A DNA stretch of 56,711 nucleotides from Cohnella sp. GbtcB17 (GCF_019091135.1 NZ_JAGXJW010000054.1:342-57052); one strand, 5' to 3'. Shown: positions 7,891 through 16,153, counted from the stretch's first letter. Numbers and translations are program-made. The notes: generated from the letters alone by a model not told the origin.

Positions 7891-8964
7891 TTAGTATTCG
7901 AGCTTTTGGCCGGCCAGATACTTCGCGATGCCGTCGAGCTCTTCTTCCGTAAGGCCGGTCGCCGTCGTGCCCTTGCCGGGTCCGTACTTCACGTTCGTGC
8001 TGACGTCCGGCATTTGGTTGCCCGGCTTGATCGTCTGCGCGTGGGCGATCCAGTCCTTGAGGTTCTCCTCGGCCGACTTCTCGTCGTTGTAGAGGATACC
8101 GCCGACGGTGAGCCTGCTGCCGACGCCCGTAAGGTTCGGCGCTGCGCTGCCTGCGTTCGTCTCGCCGATCGCGTGGCAGGTCAGGCACTTGCTCTCGAAC
8201 GCCGCCTTGACGTTCTCGTCCGCCGGCATGGAGACCGGCTCCTTCATCGCCGCGACCCAGCGGTCGAACGAAGCCTGATTGACGGCCTTCGCCTTGAAGT
8301 CCATCAAAGCGTGAGAAGGGCCGCAGAGCTCGGCGCACTTGCCTCTGAACACGCCTTCGTTGGGGAACTCGAGGTACAGCTTGTTCGTGGTGCCAAGACC
8401 TGCATTGGTATCGATCTTGCCGCCGATGGAAGGAATCCAGAAGGCGTGCGTCACGTCGCCGGACGCCAGCTTGAACTGAATCTTGCGGCCCGTCGGCACG
8501 ATCAGCTCCTGCGCGGTCTTAATGCCATATTCCGGATACTCGAACTCCCACCAGTACTGGTGAGAAGTGACGGTCACCTGCACCGCCTCGGGATCCTTGG
8601 AATAGTCCTTGGACAGTCCGAAAACCGTATTGATCGTCGGGACGCCCAGAATGAGCAGCAAAATAATCGGAACGACCGTCCAGATAATCTCCAGCGTGTG
8701 ATTCCCTTCGACTTGCTTCGGGACCGTATTGTCGCCTTTGCGCCGGCGGAAGCGGATCAGTACGTAAATACAGATCGCAAACACGACGACAACGACAAGC
8801 GCCATGATCGAGATCGAGAGCGTCATCAGGTCAAATTGCTTTTGCGCCACCGGCCCCTTGGGGCTCAATGTCGACAGATCCTCCCTACCGCACGCCGACA
8901 GCAATAGCGCCATGCCGGCCATGAGCGGAAGCAAACGCTTTAATACGCGCCACCGATTCATCAT
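7891..8964 (-). CDS. ctaC: Cytochrome c oxidase subunit II with fused cytochrome c domain (caa3 type)
   Basis: 357 residues. A lipoprotein signal peptide ends in LLLSAC (Cys near 25), so the protein is probably lipid-anchored. Two membrane helices (about 45-70 and 92-112) are followed by the CuA cupredoxin domain with HAFWIPS and CAELCGPSHALM, which supply the CuA cysteines, His and Met. A cytochrome c domain follows, with CLTCH as the heme-binding motif and the distal Met in NQMPDVS. Such fusions accept electrons from menaquinol via the bc complex and small cytochromes. It is the first gene of the cluster, behind a strong promoter at 9083-9112. ATG at 8964 or 8961 is possible. The ribosome site (GTGGGG) is modest. 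Confidence 0.96.
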   Translation of the reverse strand: MMNRWRVLKRLLPLMAGMALLLSACGREDLSTLSPKGPVAQKQFDLMTLSISIMALVVVVVFAICIYVLIRFRRRKGDNTVPKQVEGNHTLEIIWTVVPIILLLILGVPTINTVFGLSKDYSKDPEAVQVTVTSHQYWWEFEYPEYGIKTAQELIVPTGRKIQFKLASGDVTHAFWIPSIGGKIDTNAGLGTTNKLYLEFPNEGVFRGKCAELCGPSHALMDFKAKAVNQASFDRWVAAMKEPVSMPADENVKAAFESKCLTCHAIGETNAGSAAPNLTGVGSRLTVGGILYNDEKSAEENLKDWIAHAQTIKPGNQMPDVSTNVKYGPGKGTTATGLTEEELDGIAKYLAGQKLEY

Positions 8965-9082
8965 CCATTCATCCCCACTTTGACATAATCACGGATCGCC
9001 CTCTTCTCTGACTGTGGCGGCGGCGATCCATGTGTTGCGCGATGTCGAACTTTGTTCACGCACGTGCCTAAACCCTCTAATA

Positions 9083-9112
9083 AATATAAAGATTGGCACG
9101 ACAGTTTGTCAA
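9083..9112 (-). promoter_or_regulatory. Sigma-A promoter of the cta operon
   Basis: On the minus strand a perfect TTGACA (9107-9112) is followed after 18 bp by TATATT (9083-9088, 5 of 6). It lies about 120 bp upstream of ctaC and points at it. Confidence 0.7.
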
Positions 9113-9145
9113 TGTTCACACAACAGTTCACAAATTGTTCTCAAA
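9104..9145 (-). promoter_or_regulatory. Phased direct repeats upstream of the cta promoter (ResD-like boxes)
   Basis: Plus-strand GTTCACACA (9114-9122), GTTCACAAA (9126-9134) and GTTCTCAAA (9137-9145) are spaced 12 and 11 bp apart, one helical turn. They lie just upstream of the -35. GTTTGTCAA at 9104-9112 overlaps the -35. On the minus strand the middle one reads TTTGTGAAC, 8 of 9 bases of the TTTGTGAAT consensus described for ResD in Bacillus subtilis. Control by a ResD-type regulator is inferred from this match and from the respiratory target. Confidence 0.45.
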
Positions 9146-9389
9146 ACTGTCAAAATCGTTGCGCCGCAAGGGTTTCAAGGCTCAATTTTGCGTTTTCGGA
9201 GGTCGTGCGCCCCCTCGTGCAAAGGCTTTCTTCGTCCACAAGCCCTCCCGGTCTCCCGATGTCGGGCCGCAGCCCTTTCCATCAGCTTTTACCATTGTCG
9301 GCTTGTTTTATGTACGCTGGCGCGGCATACTTTTGCGGCGGCGGCGAACACTAGTCGCATCGCATCCAGATTCCGAGGAGGAGCCGGTT

Positions 9390-10124
9390 ATGAACAAGCG
9401 CCGTTGCGCCCATGCACTGCTGCTCGCGGCCGCGCTGACGGCAGCGTTGGGCGGCTGCAATTACAAAGCCCATCATCAGCAAAGCGCGAACGATTACGGC
9501 AGCAGAACGGCGAACGATCCTAAAATGTCCGGCGTTCGCGCCTACAGCCATGTCGTCACCGATCCGCGCGCGCACGACAACCGTTATTTCGAGTACAGCT
9601 CGGCTCTCTCCTATCGCTTGTCCAACGTGCCGGGCGTCGCCAACGCCATCGTCATGCTGACCGACAAAAACGCCTACGTCGGCATCTCGACCGATCTGAC
9701 CGCAACGGGCGTCCGCTCGCACGGCGGCGGCCGGGATTCGCGCGACCAGGACAATACCGGCACCACCGAAGGTGTCTATAACGTGGATACTGGCAGCACG
9801 TCATGGGATTTGACGAAAATCGTGACGCCGTACAATTCCTCCTTTTCGCATAAAGACATCTCGGATCTGTCGACCGAATTCCGGCAGACGCTGGCAAATG
9901 AGGTGCGCAAGATGGCGCCCAACGTGAACGGCGTCCACATCTCCGCCAACATGGAATACATGAACCAACTGCTCGGCTACGCCAAAGCGTCCTGGGACGG
10001 GCAGCCGCTCGCTCCGCTCACGCCGAGCTTCAACAGGTTGGCCAAGTATATGTTCGCGGCGGGCGACGAAGTGCCGCTGCCTGTGCCCGAGCCGACGGCG
10101 CGCGGCAGGAGCGGGCACGAATGA
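9390..10124 (+). CDS. YhcN/YlaJ-family sporulation lipoprotein
   Basis: 244 residues. The signal peptide MNKRRCAHALLLAAALTAALGGC ends in a lipobox (LGGC, Cys 23). The central part has SYRLSNVPGVANAIVMLTDKNAYVGI, the conserved core of the YhcN/YlaJ family. Members sit in the spore inner membrane or cortex region of bacilli. Later, DLSTEFRQTLANEVRKMAPNVNGVHISANMEYMNQL matches the end of the family domain. A His- and Gly-rich insertion (SHGGGRDSRDQDNT) interrupts the domain, and the tail is Pro-rich. GAGGAGGAG precedes the ATG by 8 bases. A strong hairpin follows the gene, so it is probably monocistronic. Sporulation expression is a family inference. Confidence 0.85.
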   Translation: MNKRRCAHALLLAAALTAALGGCNYKAHHQQSANDYGSRTANDPKMSGVRAYSHVVTDPRAHDNRYFEYSSALSYRLSNVPGVANAIVMLTDKNAYVGISTDLTATGVRSHGGGRDSRDQDNTGTTEGVYNVDTGSTSWDLTKIVTPYNSSFSHKDISDLSTEFRQTLANEVRKMAPNVNGVHISANMEYMNQLLGYAKASWDGQPLAPLTPSFNRLAKYMFAAGDEVPLPVPEPTARGRSGHE

Positions 10125-10138
10125 ACAACGGACACGTT

Positions 10139-10196
10139 GAATGCGGGTTGCGCAGAGAGCCTCATTTCTGCAGCGGCCCGTATTTTATTTATTTGT
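10139..10196 (+). terminator. Terminator after the YhcN-like gene
   Basis: GCGGGTTGCGCAGAGA pairs with TTTCTGCAGCGGCCCGT (one bulge, a few GU pairs), followed by TATTTTATTTATTT. Confidence 0.75.
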
Positions 10197-10400
10197 GAGT
10201 TATGCGATTTTATCGCACAATTCCGCGCCGAAGAGCTGAGAAGCGGCTGAGTTATGCGATTTTATCGCACAACTCATGCCGAAGAGCCGAGCTGTGGCCG
10301 AGTTATGCGATTTTATCGCACAAGTCGCGCAGAAAAGCCGAGCTGTGGCTGAGTTATGCGATTTCATCGCACAACTCCGCGCCGAAGAGGCCGAGCAGCC
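10197..10400. repeat. Intergenic tandem array, four units of about 51 bp
   Basis: Units start at 10197, 10249, 10300 and 10351. Each opens with GAGTTATGCGATTTTATCGC, in which TGCGAT-TTT-ATCGCA forms a perfect 6-bp hairpin (the last copy has TTTC). A variable GC-rich spacer follows, containing GCCGAAGAGCCGAGCTGTGG-like text. Because 51 is divisible by three, the array stays open in several frames and gives spurious repetitive ORFs on both strands. It lies between the terminator of the YhcN-like gene and the small minus-strand gene at 10679. No gene is supported in 10400-10630. Confidence 0.85.
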
Positions 10401-10630
10401 ACTGCGGAGCCGAGCAAGGGCGAGTTTTGAATCCTTTTTTTGGCTACCACATGCCTGCAGCCTCCGCTCGCGGCACGAGCTGAATGTCGGCGCGCCCGAA
10501 GTCCGGCTTCGCAAAGGCGATTGCTCGGTTGGTTGGCATTCCAAGGTGTGGGTACGATAATCGGGACCAAACTTGAAGGGGAGCTGATCCGCATGAGCGA
10601 TCTGGAAAAAAAGCGCAAAGCGCCGCGACA

Positions 10631-10664
10631 TAAAAAAACAAGGCCCCGAGTCAAAGAGGCCTTG
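10631..10664 (-). terminator. Terminator of the small minus-strand gene
   Basis: Minus-strand CAAGGCC (10664-10658), a 12-base loop, GGCCTTG (10645-10639), then TTTTTTT. It lies 15 bp past the stop at 10679. Confidence 0.75.
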
Positions 10665-10678
10665 CGAAAAATCGGTGG

Positions 10679-10867
10679 TCAGGAAGCGGATGAATTGATT
10701 CTCATCAGCTCGCGTTCAACGATAACGGTAAGTTCATCTTCATAGCCGCCGGTGATTCTGTATTTCCGGATGTAGTCCTTCACGAACTTGCGCGGATCCT
10801 TGGGGCGAAAAATTCTCGTTAGTTCCTGCAGACTCTCCTGAACTTCGTTATGACCGCGCTTTGCCAT
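10679..10867 (-). CDS. Small hypothetical protein, 62 residues
   Basis: The protein begins MAKRGHNEVQESLQELTRIFRPKDPRKF and ends with YEDELTVIVERELMRINSSAS. It is charged and helical, without membrane segments or signal peptide. GGGAGGG lies 8 bases upstream of the ATG at 10867, and a good terminator follows, so it looks like a real single-gene transcript. I do not recognise the family. It lies beside the FHA gene at 11002 but is separated from it by about 130 bp. Confidence 0.65.
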   Translation of the reverse strand: MAKRGHNEVQESLQELTRIFRPKDPRKFVKDYIRKYRITGGYEDELTVIVERELMRINSSAS

Positions 10868-11001
10868 GCCATAATCCCTCCCGGCGGAAACTTCCCGCAA
10901 GATTCGTACAGAGTTGACGCCCGGCTGCCCATATTTAGATGTTTACTTCCCGTTCGTCTCATTATACCAGTTCGACTAGAGGTTTAACAGAAAAACCGTC
11001 T

Positions 11002-11727
11002 TCAGACGTCCACCTCGAACCATTGTTCCCCGCCCGGCAAGCTGAATCGATCGCCCGCCTTGAGCTCTCGCCGATCCCCCGCCGCCAGCCGCGTGCCGTC
11101 CGGCAAATATGTACCGTTGGATGAGCCGTGGTCGACCAGCGAAAAAATGCCGCGCGAAGGATCGTAGCTGACCGTGCAATGCTTGCGGCTGATCTCGGCA
11201 TGTCCGTCCGGATAAACAAGCTCGCATTGGTGGCCGTCCCTGCCGATGGCAAGCGGCCTGTCCGCCAGGCTGTAGCTAACGCCCGCAAACTGACCCGCGA
11301 CGCCCACAAGCCGCGGCACGCCGGCGCCAGCGATCGCAGCCTTGCGCCGCCCGGACTTGTCCGATGCGTCGCTCAGGCTTCGGAGCGGGATCGTATAGGC
11401 AGCCTCATCGCCCTCTTGCCGCTCGTCTTCGTAGCCGGGAACGGCCTGGTTCGAGGCAGACAAGTCCGAATTCGCGGGCCTGGACTCGTCCTCCTTCGTA
11501 CTCTTACCCCGCGAAGTCATCTGCAGAAACGCCAACACCGCAATCACGGATACGGCGATGCCGATGGCCATGGCGGCCAGAAGCGGGAGCATGCCCTGCG
11601 ACTCCAAGCGTTCGGCGGCCGTTTGGGCGGCGGCCGGCGCCGCCTCCGCCTTCAGGCCCGGCCATGCCGCAGCCGCGAGCGCCAGCGCGGCGGCCGGCAG
11701 GGCGCGGCGGCCGGACCTTCTTTTCAT
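11002..11727 (-). CDS. Membrane-anchored FHA-domain protein
   Basis: 241 residues. A signal-like N-terminus (ALPAAALALAAAAWPGLKAEA) is followed by a second hydrophobic helix at about 46-70 and a charged linker. A C-terminal FHA domain spans about 150-241. The FHA motifs are RPLAIGRDGHQCELVYP, the phosphothreonine-binding SRKHC segment, and DHGSSNGTYLPDGTRL. FHA domains bind phosphothreonine peptides, so a partner Ser/Thr kinase is expected elsewhere in the genome. None is in this window. AGGAGGAG precedes the ATG. The promoter at 11805-11833 and a cre site at 11746-11759 suggest carbon catabolite control. The domain would face the cytosol if both hydrophobic helices span the membrane. Confidence 0.85.
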   Translation of the reverse strand: MKRRSGRRALPAAALALAAAAWPGLKAEAAPAAAQTAAERLESQGMLPLLAAMAIGIAVSVIAVLAFLQMTSRGKSTKEDESRPANSDLSASNQAVPGYEDERQEGDEAAYTIPLRSLSDASDKSGRRKAAIAGAGVPRLVGVAGQFAGVSYSLADRPLAIGRDGHQCELVYPDGHAEISRKHCTVSYDPSRGIFSLVDHGSSNGTYLPDGTRLAAGDRRELKAGDRFSLPGGEQWFEVDV

Positions 11728-11745
11728 GGCGGCTCCTCCTAGTCA

Positions 11746-11759
11746 TGTAAACGCTTACT
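11746..11759. promoter_or_regulatory. cre site (CcpA operator)
   Basis: TGTAAACGCTTACT fits the catabolite-responsive element consensus TGWAARCGYTWNCW at every defined position. It lies in the leader of the FHA gene, about 45 bp after the predicted transcription start and just before the ribosome site. Bound CcpA there would act as a roadblock. Confidence 0.65.
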
Positions 11760-11804
11760 AATGCGTATGCGCAAGTTTATTATTTAATACCGCTTATGAT
11801 CTCG

Positions 11805-11833
11805 ATTATAGCTTGATTCGGCGGCCCGTTCAA
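11805..11833 (-). promoter_or_regulatory. Promoter of the FHA gene
   Basis: Minus-strand TTGAAC (11828-11833), 17 bp spacer, perfect TATAAT (11805-11810). Confidence 0.6.
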
Positions 11834-11856
11834 TGTTTGCCCGGATGGCCCGAAGA

Positions 11857-11886
11857 GATCGGCAGCCTTGTTAAAGGCCGCCGATC
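11857..11886 (-). terminator. Hairpin at the end of the 11871 gene
   Basis: GATCGGCAGCCTT pairs with AAGGCCGCCGATC around the stop codon at 11871-11873. There is no T-run afterwards, so termination strength is uncertain. Confidence 0.35.
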
Positions 11887-12443
11887 AGCTCGCGGAGCTC
11901 ACTTGCCGAAGGCGCGCGAAAGGATACGTGAAGTCCGCTCGCGTCCGACGATATGTCCTTGATCTTGACGACCTTGGGCAGCTCGTCGCCCAGCGGGATG
12001 ACGACGTCCTCGAACCCGTCGGCGGGCAGCTTCACGCCCCGGAGCGAAGCTCCTTGGACCTCTGCGATCAAGTTGGGCGATGCCCACTTTAGCCGATATA
12101 CGATCGTCAGCCCGACCGGAATCCGCTCCCTGATCTTCAGATTCACGTCTGCCGCCAAGCGGTCGTCCGTTAGCAGGCGGAACCGGGCGCCCGTGATCCG
12201 CACGTCGGGACTGTACATCGGATTTTGCGCGATCGATTCCTTGGCGAGATTGTTGACGTCGGCCTCGGACAGCACCAGCTCCGTCGAAACGCGTTTGAGC
12301 ATCTCCACCGCCTTTTTCTCGAGATCGACCTTTTCGTAGGAAAGATCGAGACGCTCGGCCGGCTTGATCAATTGAAATAAGATGACGCTCCCGACCGCGA
12401 TGAGCACGACGAGGGCGATGAGCGCGAACAGCAGCTTTTTCAA
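11871..12443 (-). CDS. Membrane-anchored protein of unknown function
   Basis: 190 residues from a TTG at 12443, chosen because GGAGGAGGG lies 7 bases upstream. The protein then starts MKKLLFALIALVVLIAVGSVILF, a clear signal anchor. The extracytoplasmic part alternates short helices and strands (KRVSTELVLSEADVNNLAKESIAQN, DRLAADVNLKIRERIPVGLTIVYRLKW). This gives it the look of small anchored beta-rich proteins such as the YpmS group, but I cannot assign it firmly. It diverges from ilvA, whose promoter lies at 12499-12528. No catalytic motif is visible. Confidence 0.7.
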   Translation of the reverse strand: MKKLLFALIALVVLIAVGSVILFQLIKPAERLDLSYEKVDLEKKAVEMLKRVSTELVLSEADVNNLAKESIAQNPMYSPDVRITGARFRLLTDDRLAADVNLKIRERIPVGLTIVYRLKWASPNLIAEVQGASLRGVKLPADGFEDVVIPLGDELPKVVKIKDISSDASGLHVSFRAPSASELRELIGGL

Positions 12444-12498
12444 AGGTAAGCCCTCCTCCGGACGGAACTTCGCGCGGGCATAGCGCGCCACGCTTGCA

Positions 12499-12528
12499 TT
12501 GACTTGCATCCCTGCTTAAGAGTATAAC
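12499..12528 (+). promoter_or_regulatory. Promoter of ilvA
   Basis: TTGACT (12499-12504), 18 bp, TATAAC (12523-12528). The leader to the ATG is about 110 bases and includes a small GC hairpin near 12600. I see no T-box specifier structure. Confidence 0.5.
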
Positions 12529-12644
12529 ATTAAGTAATTCAAACGTCGGACAGGGTTCGATCATCGCGCGGATTCGGCGCCCTGCCCGCGCTTCAGCCGG
12601 CCGTCCCTTCGGGGGCGGCTCTTCATTTAGGATCAGGAAGGAAG

Positions 12645-13928
12645 ATGATGACGTTGTCAGACTCATTACCCCGCAGCGCCCCCGCCTCTATCCGTATGGA
12701 GGATATATTGTTCGCGGCCCACACGCTCCGCAGCGTCGTATCTCCCACCCCGCTGCAGTTCAACCAGCGGCTGTCGGCCAAGCACGGCTGCCGGATTCAC
12801 CTGAAGCGGGAGGATCAACAGGTCGTGCGCTCCTTCAAGATTCGCGGCGCCTACAATCTGATCTCCGGCTTGTCCGCGGAGGAGCGCGAGCGCGGCGTCA
12901 TCTGCGCGAGCGCGGGCAACCATGCGCAGGGCGTCGCCTATTCCTGCGCCGCGCTCGACATTCCCGGCATCATCTACATGCCCGCGACAACGCCGCGCCA
13001 GAAGGTCGGTCAGGTCGAGCTGTTCGGCGGGGACAAAGTCGAGGTCAGGCTCATCGGCGACACGTTCGACGATGCCTATGCCGAAGCCCAGCGGGCGGTG
13101 CGCGAGACAGGCATGACGTTCGTGCATCCCTTCGTCGATCCCCGCATCATCGCAGGCAACGGAACGGTGGGTAAAGAAATCATGGAGGCGTGCAAGGAGC
13201 CGGTGGACGTGCTGCTCGTAACCGTCGGCGGCGGCGGACTCGCCGCGGGCGTCGCTTCCTACGTCAAAGCCGTGAGTCCGAATACGCGCATCATCGGCGT
13301 CGAGCCCGAGGGCGCGCCTTCGATGCTGGCCGCGATGGAGCGCGGCGAAGTCGAGCCGCTCGAGGAGATCGACAAGTTCGTGGACGGCGCCGCCGTCAAG
13401 CGGGTGGGCGATCTCACGTACGCGCTGTGTCGCGACCTGCTCGACGAGGTGATCGTCGTGCCGGAAGGCCGGGTATGCACGACGATCCTCGAGCTGTACA
13501 ACGAGCATGCGATCGTCGCCGAGCCGGCCGGCGCCCTGACCGTCGCCGCATTGCCGATGCTGGCCGACAGGCTGGCCGGCCTGAGCGTCGTCTGCGTCGT
13601 GAGCGGCGGCAACAACGACGTCGACCGCATGCAGGAGATCAAGGAGCGGTCGATGATTTACGAGGGGCTCAAGCATTATTTCATGGTCAACTTTCCGCAG
13701 CGCTCCGGCGCGCTCAGAGAGTTCCTCGACGACGTGCTCGGGCCGGACGACGATATCGTCCAATTCGAATACACGAAGAAGCATAATAAGGAAAACGGCC
13801 CGGCCCTCGTAGGCATCGAGCTCAAGAGCCGGGACGACTACGGCCCTCTGATCGAGCGGATGAATCACAAGGGATTCCGGTACGCGGAGCTGAACAAGGA
13901 CCCGCTGCTGTTCAACTTGCTGATCTGA
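12645..13928 (+). CDS. ilvA: Threonine dehydratase (biosynthetic threonine ammonia-lyase)
   Basis: 427 residues. PLP-dependent deamination of threonine to 2-oxobutanoate, the first committed step of isoleucine synthesis. The PLP lysine is in VVRSFKIRGAYNLI. SAGNHAQGVAY and the glycine loop VGGGGLAAG bind the cofactor phosphate. The catalytic domain covers about 15-325. One ACT-like regulatory domain at about 345-427 (HYFMVNFPQRSGALREFLDDVLGPDDDIVQFEYTKKHN) matches the shorter Bacillus form, which carries a single such domain. AGGAAGGA precedes the ATG at 12645, and 12648 is also possible. It is probably monocistronic, with an MFS gene promoter following. Confidence 0.95.
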   Translation: MMTLSDSLPRSAPASIRMEDILFAAHTLRSVVSPTPLQFNQRLSAKHGCRIHLKREDQQVVRSFKIRGAYNLISGLSAEERERGVICASAGNHAQGVAYSCAALDIPGIIYMPATTPRQKVGQVELFGGDKVEVRLIGDTFDDAYAEAQRAVRETGMTFVHPFVDPRIIAGNGTVGKEIMEACKEPVDVLLVTVGGGGLAAGVASYVKAVSPNTRIIGVEPEGAPSMLAAMERGEVEPLEEIDKFVDGAAVKRVGDLTYALCRDLLDEVIVVPEGRVCTTILELYNEHAIVAEPAGALTVAALPMLADRLAGLSVVCVVSGGNNDVDRMQEIKERSMIYEGLKHYFMVNFPQRSGALREFLDDVLGPDDDIVQFEYTKKHNKENGPALVGIELKSRDDYGPLIERMNHKGFRYAELNKDPLLFNLLI

Positions 13929-13947
13929 ACGGACCCTGGGCGCGACT

Positions 13948-13975
13948 TTGATCGCATGCAAATTATGGCTATAAT
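13948..13975 (+). promoter_or_regulatory. Promoter of the MFS transporter gene
   Basis: TTGATC (13948-13953), 16 bp, perfect TATAAT (13970-13975). Confidence 0.55.
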
Positions 13976-14035
13976 GGTGAGGTCATGCATCCCGCCCGCC
14001 GCTTGTGCGCCAGAGGGCTTCAAAGGAGAATTCCG

Positions 14036-15229
14036 TTGAAGACGGCTTCGATCAAATCGCTGTTTACGAAAGAAATATCGCTGCTGGCCATCATCCTGTA
14101 TCTGGTAGAGTTCGTGCGCGGGGCGGCGCTCATCGGCTTTTTGCCCATTTACGGCAAGGAGACGCTGGGCCTTGATCTGGATGTCATCGGCGCGGCCATA
14201 ACGGCCCACTACCTGATCGACACGGCGCTGAAGCTGGGGATGGGCTATCTCGTTCATCGATTTCATGTCAAAAAGATTATCAATATCGGGCTGCTCGCCT
14301 CGCTGGTCGGAATGGCGCTCATCGGTTGGGCGGACGTGCCCTGGATGTTCATCTCGGCCGCCGGGCTGTACGGACTCGGCATCTCGCCGATCTGGATTTA
14401 TTGCCTGACCAAGGTCAAGGAAGAGAGCCGCGGCGCCCAGATGGGCTTCCTGTACATGATCTGGCTCGTCGGGCTCGGCTCCGGTCCGGTCGTCCTCAAT
14501 CTGGTGCTCGTTCACAGCGAGAGCGCGAGCTACTGGATCATGGTGCTCGTATCCGCCGGCGCCTGGCTGCTCTCGTTGATGATCCCGAGGGAAGCGCATG
14601 CCGAAGTGGCGGCCGTTCCCTTTCGCAAGCAATTAGCCGTGCTCGGCACGCACTTGAAGGACATGCGGCTGCTGCTGCCGGGTATGATCCTGCAAACGCT
14701 GGCGGCCGGCATGCTGCAACCGATCCTGCCCAGCTTCGTAAAAGATCATCTCGGGATGGCTTCCTGGCAGTATACGCTTCTTCTGCTCGCCGGCGGCGGA
14801 TTTACGGCGCTCGGGCTGATCCCAATGGGCAGGCTGTCGGACAGGCTCGGCAAAAAGTGGTTTCTCGTCGTCGGCTTCATCCTGTTCGGCGTGGCGCTCT
14901 ACGGCTTGACGCTCGGGCCCGTGACCGTGCTCGCCTTTATATGGGCCGTCACGCTGGGGTTATCTTACGCAGCCGTGCTACCCGCCTGGAACGCGCTGCT
15001 GGCCGCTTACGTGCCGCCTGAGCAGAAGGGCCTCGGCTGGGGCGTACTCTCCGCCGTCGAAGGCGTCGGCGGCCTGCTCGGGCCGATCATCGGCGGGTTC
15101 GCGGCCACAGGCTTCGGCGAGCCGTCCGTCGTCCTGAGCACGGCGGTCATTTTTGCCGTCATCGGCGTCATCTACCTGCTGTTCCCATTCCGCCTGTTCC
15201 GCGGGGAAAAGCCCGCACAGCGCATGTGA
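14036..15229 (+). CDS. MFS transporter
   Basis: 397 residues with about 12 membrane segments. The start is TTG at 14036, placed 8 bases after AAAGGAGAA. The upstream part of the open frame has no ribosome site. MFS features include the loop 2-3 stretch LVHRFHVKK and the repeat loop GRLSDRLGKKW near residue 280, the usual motif A-like G-x3-D-R-x-G. A long final segment follows: GVLSAVEGVGGLLGPIIGGF. The substrate is unknown. Drug or sugar efflux families share these features. It is followed after 8 bp by the TVP38-type gene, so the two are likely co-transcribed. Confidence 0.85.
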   Translation: MKTASIKSLFTKEISLLAIILYLVEFVRGAALIGFLPIYGKETLGLDLDVIGAAITAHYLIDTALKLGMGYLVHRFHVKKIINIGLLASLVGMALIGWADVPWMFISAAGLYGLGISPIWIYCLTKVKEESRGAQMGFLYMIWLVGLGSGPVVLNLVLVHSESASYWIMVLVSAGAWLLSLMIPREAHAEVAAVPFRKQLAVLGTHLKDMRLLLPGMILQTLAAGMLQPILPSFVKDHLGMASWQYTLLLLAGGGFTALGLIPMGRLSDRLGKKWFLVVGFILFGVALYGLTLGPVTVLAFIWAVTLGLSYAAVLPAWNALLAAYVPPEQKGLGWGVLSAVEGVGGLLGPIIGGFAATGFGEPSVVLSTAVIFAVIGVIYLLFPFRLFRGEKPAQRM

Positions 15230-15237
15230 GGTAATCT

Positions 15238-15879
15238 ATGCTTCAGCTATTGTCCGACAGCATCTCCGCATTCGCCGCCACGCGCTGGCAGGAGTGGATG
15301 ACTTATCTAAAAGGCATGAGCCTCGAAGACATTCAGGCGCTGCTCGACCGCTACTCGGCTCTCGGGCCGCTGCCCGGCATCTTGCTGCCCCTGGCCGAGT
15401 CGCTGTTGCCTTTTTTGCCGCTCATCGTCATCGTCGTGGGCAATGCCTTGTCCTACGGACTATGGCTTGGCTTCCTTTATTCCTGGATCGGTGCCAGTTG
15501 CGGCGCGATCCTCGTCTTCCTGCTCGCTCGCCGCTTCGGCTCCCGCTACGGAGAGCGCATCCGGAGGCGCATGCCCCGCATGGAGCGCCTTTTCTCCTGG
15601 GTGGAGCGCAAAGGGTTTACGCCGATTTTTATTCTGTCGTGCCTGCCCTTCTCTCCGTCGGCCGTCGTTAATATCGCATCGGGCATCTCCAAGATTCCGA
15701 CGCATACGTTCGTCACCGCCATTATCATGGGCAAGGCCGTCATGATCTTCACCCTTTGCTTTCTCGGCCACGACCTGAACGCGCTCGTCCACCAGCCCTG
15801 GCGGCTGCTCGTGGCCGCGGTTATCCTGGCCGCGCTGTGGTTCGCGGGAAAAAGGCTTGAGGGCCGGTACGTGGGATAA
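15238..15879 (+). CDS. TVP38/TMEM64 (VTT/DedA-like) membrane protein
   Basis: 213 residues. After a 45-residue amphipathic N-terminus come membrane segments near 50-75, 80-100, 130-160, 160-180 and 190-208. The VTT core is visible as LLPLAESLLPFLPLIVIVVGNALSYG, GASCGAILVFLLARRFG and FILSCLPFSPSAVVNIASGISKIP. In the last, the paired prolines form the re-entrant loop typical of DedA relatives, some of which flip phospholipids or undecaprenyl phosphate. GAGGTAAT precedes the ATG by about 4 bases, and the gene follows the MFS stop by 8 bp. The role here is unknown. Confidence 0.85.
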   Translation: MLQLLSDSISAFAATRWQEWMTYLKGMSLEDIQALLDRYSALGPLPGILLPLAESLLPFLPLIVIVVGNALSYGLWLGFLYSWIGASCGAILVFLLARRFGSRYGERIRRRMPRMERLFSWVERKGFTPIFILSCLPFSPSAVVNIASGISKIPTHTFVTAIIMGKAVMIFTLCFLGHDLNALVHQPWRLLVAAVILAALWFAGKRLEGRYVG

Positions 15880-15986
15880 GGGGCCGGTTCGATCGGGAGT
15901 TGAGCGCCGGCTGGCCCGGCATAATGCCGCCGCGCGCGTGGCAACCTATCCGGGAGTCGACGATATCACCGGAAGGAGGGATCGCC

Positions 15987-16130
15987 ATGTCCGGCGAACA
16001 ACCGTCAGGCGCTCAGATCGAGGCCAGAAAAGCGCAGTCCAAAGCCGACCGCACAGGTTCCGGCAAGGACGCCGCCAGCCGCCTCCAATCCGAATCCGAC
16101 CACTCCGCCATGCGCAAGCACGGCAAGTAA
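15987..16130 (+). CDS. Small hydrophilic protein, 47 residues
   Basis: MSGEQPSGAQIEARKAQSKA is followed by a Gly/Ser/Lys-rich stretch and SAMRKHGK. GGAAGGAGGG lies 7 bases before the ATG, so translation is likely. It is polar and probably disordered, resembling small spore or stress peptides in composition only. It leads into the 16154 gene, 23 bp downstream, with which it probably forms an operon. Confidence 0.6.
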   Translation: MSGEQPSGAQIEARKAQSKADRTGSGKDAASRLQSESDHSAMRKHGK

Positions 16131-16153
16131 TCCCAGCGAGGCGGTGACTTCAG

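Noticed and set aside
10197..10400. Possible CRISPR array
   Set aside because: Units share much of their sequence, including the spacer part, there are only four, and no cas genes are present. The structure is a tandem hairpin repeat.
10593..10745. Small plus-strand ORF starting MSDLEKKRKAPRHKK
   Set aside because: It runs through a terminator and into the 3' end of the opposing small gene. The ribosome site is badly spaced.
12530..12644. T-box riboswitch upstream of ilvA
   Set aside because: The leader is only about 110 bases and shows no T-box consensus or specifier stem.
12666..13961. Long open frame opposite ilvA
   Set aside because: Antisense shadow of a clearly conserved enzyme gene with matching limits.
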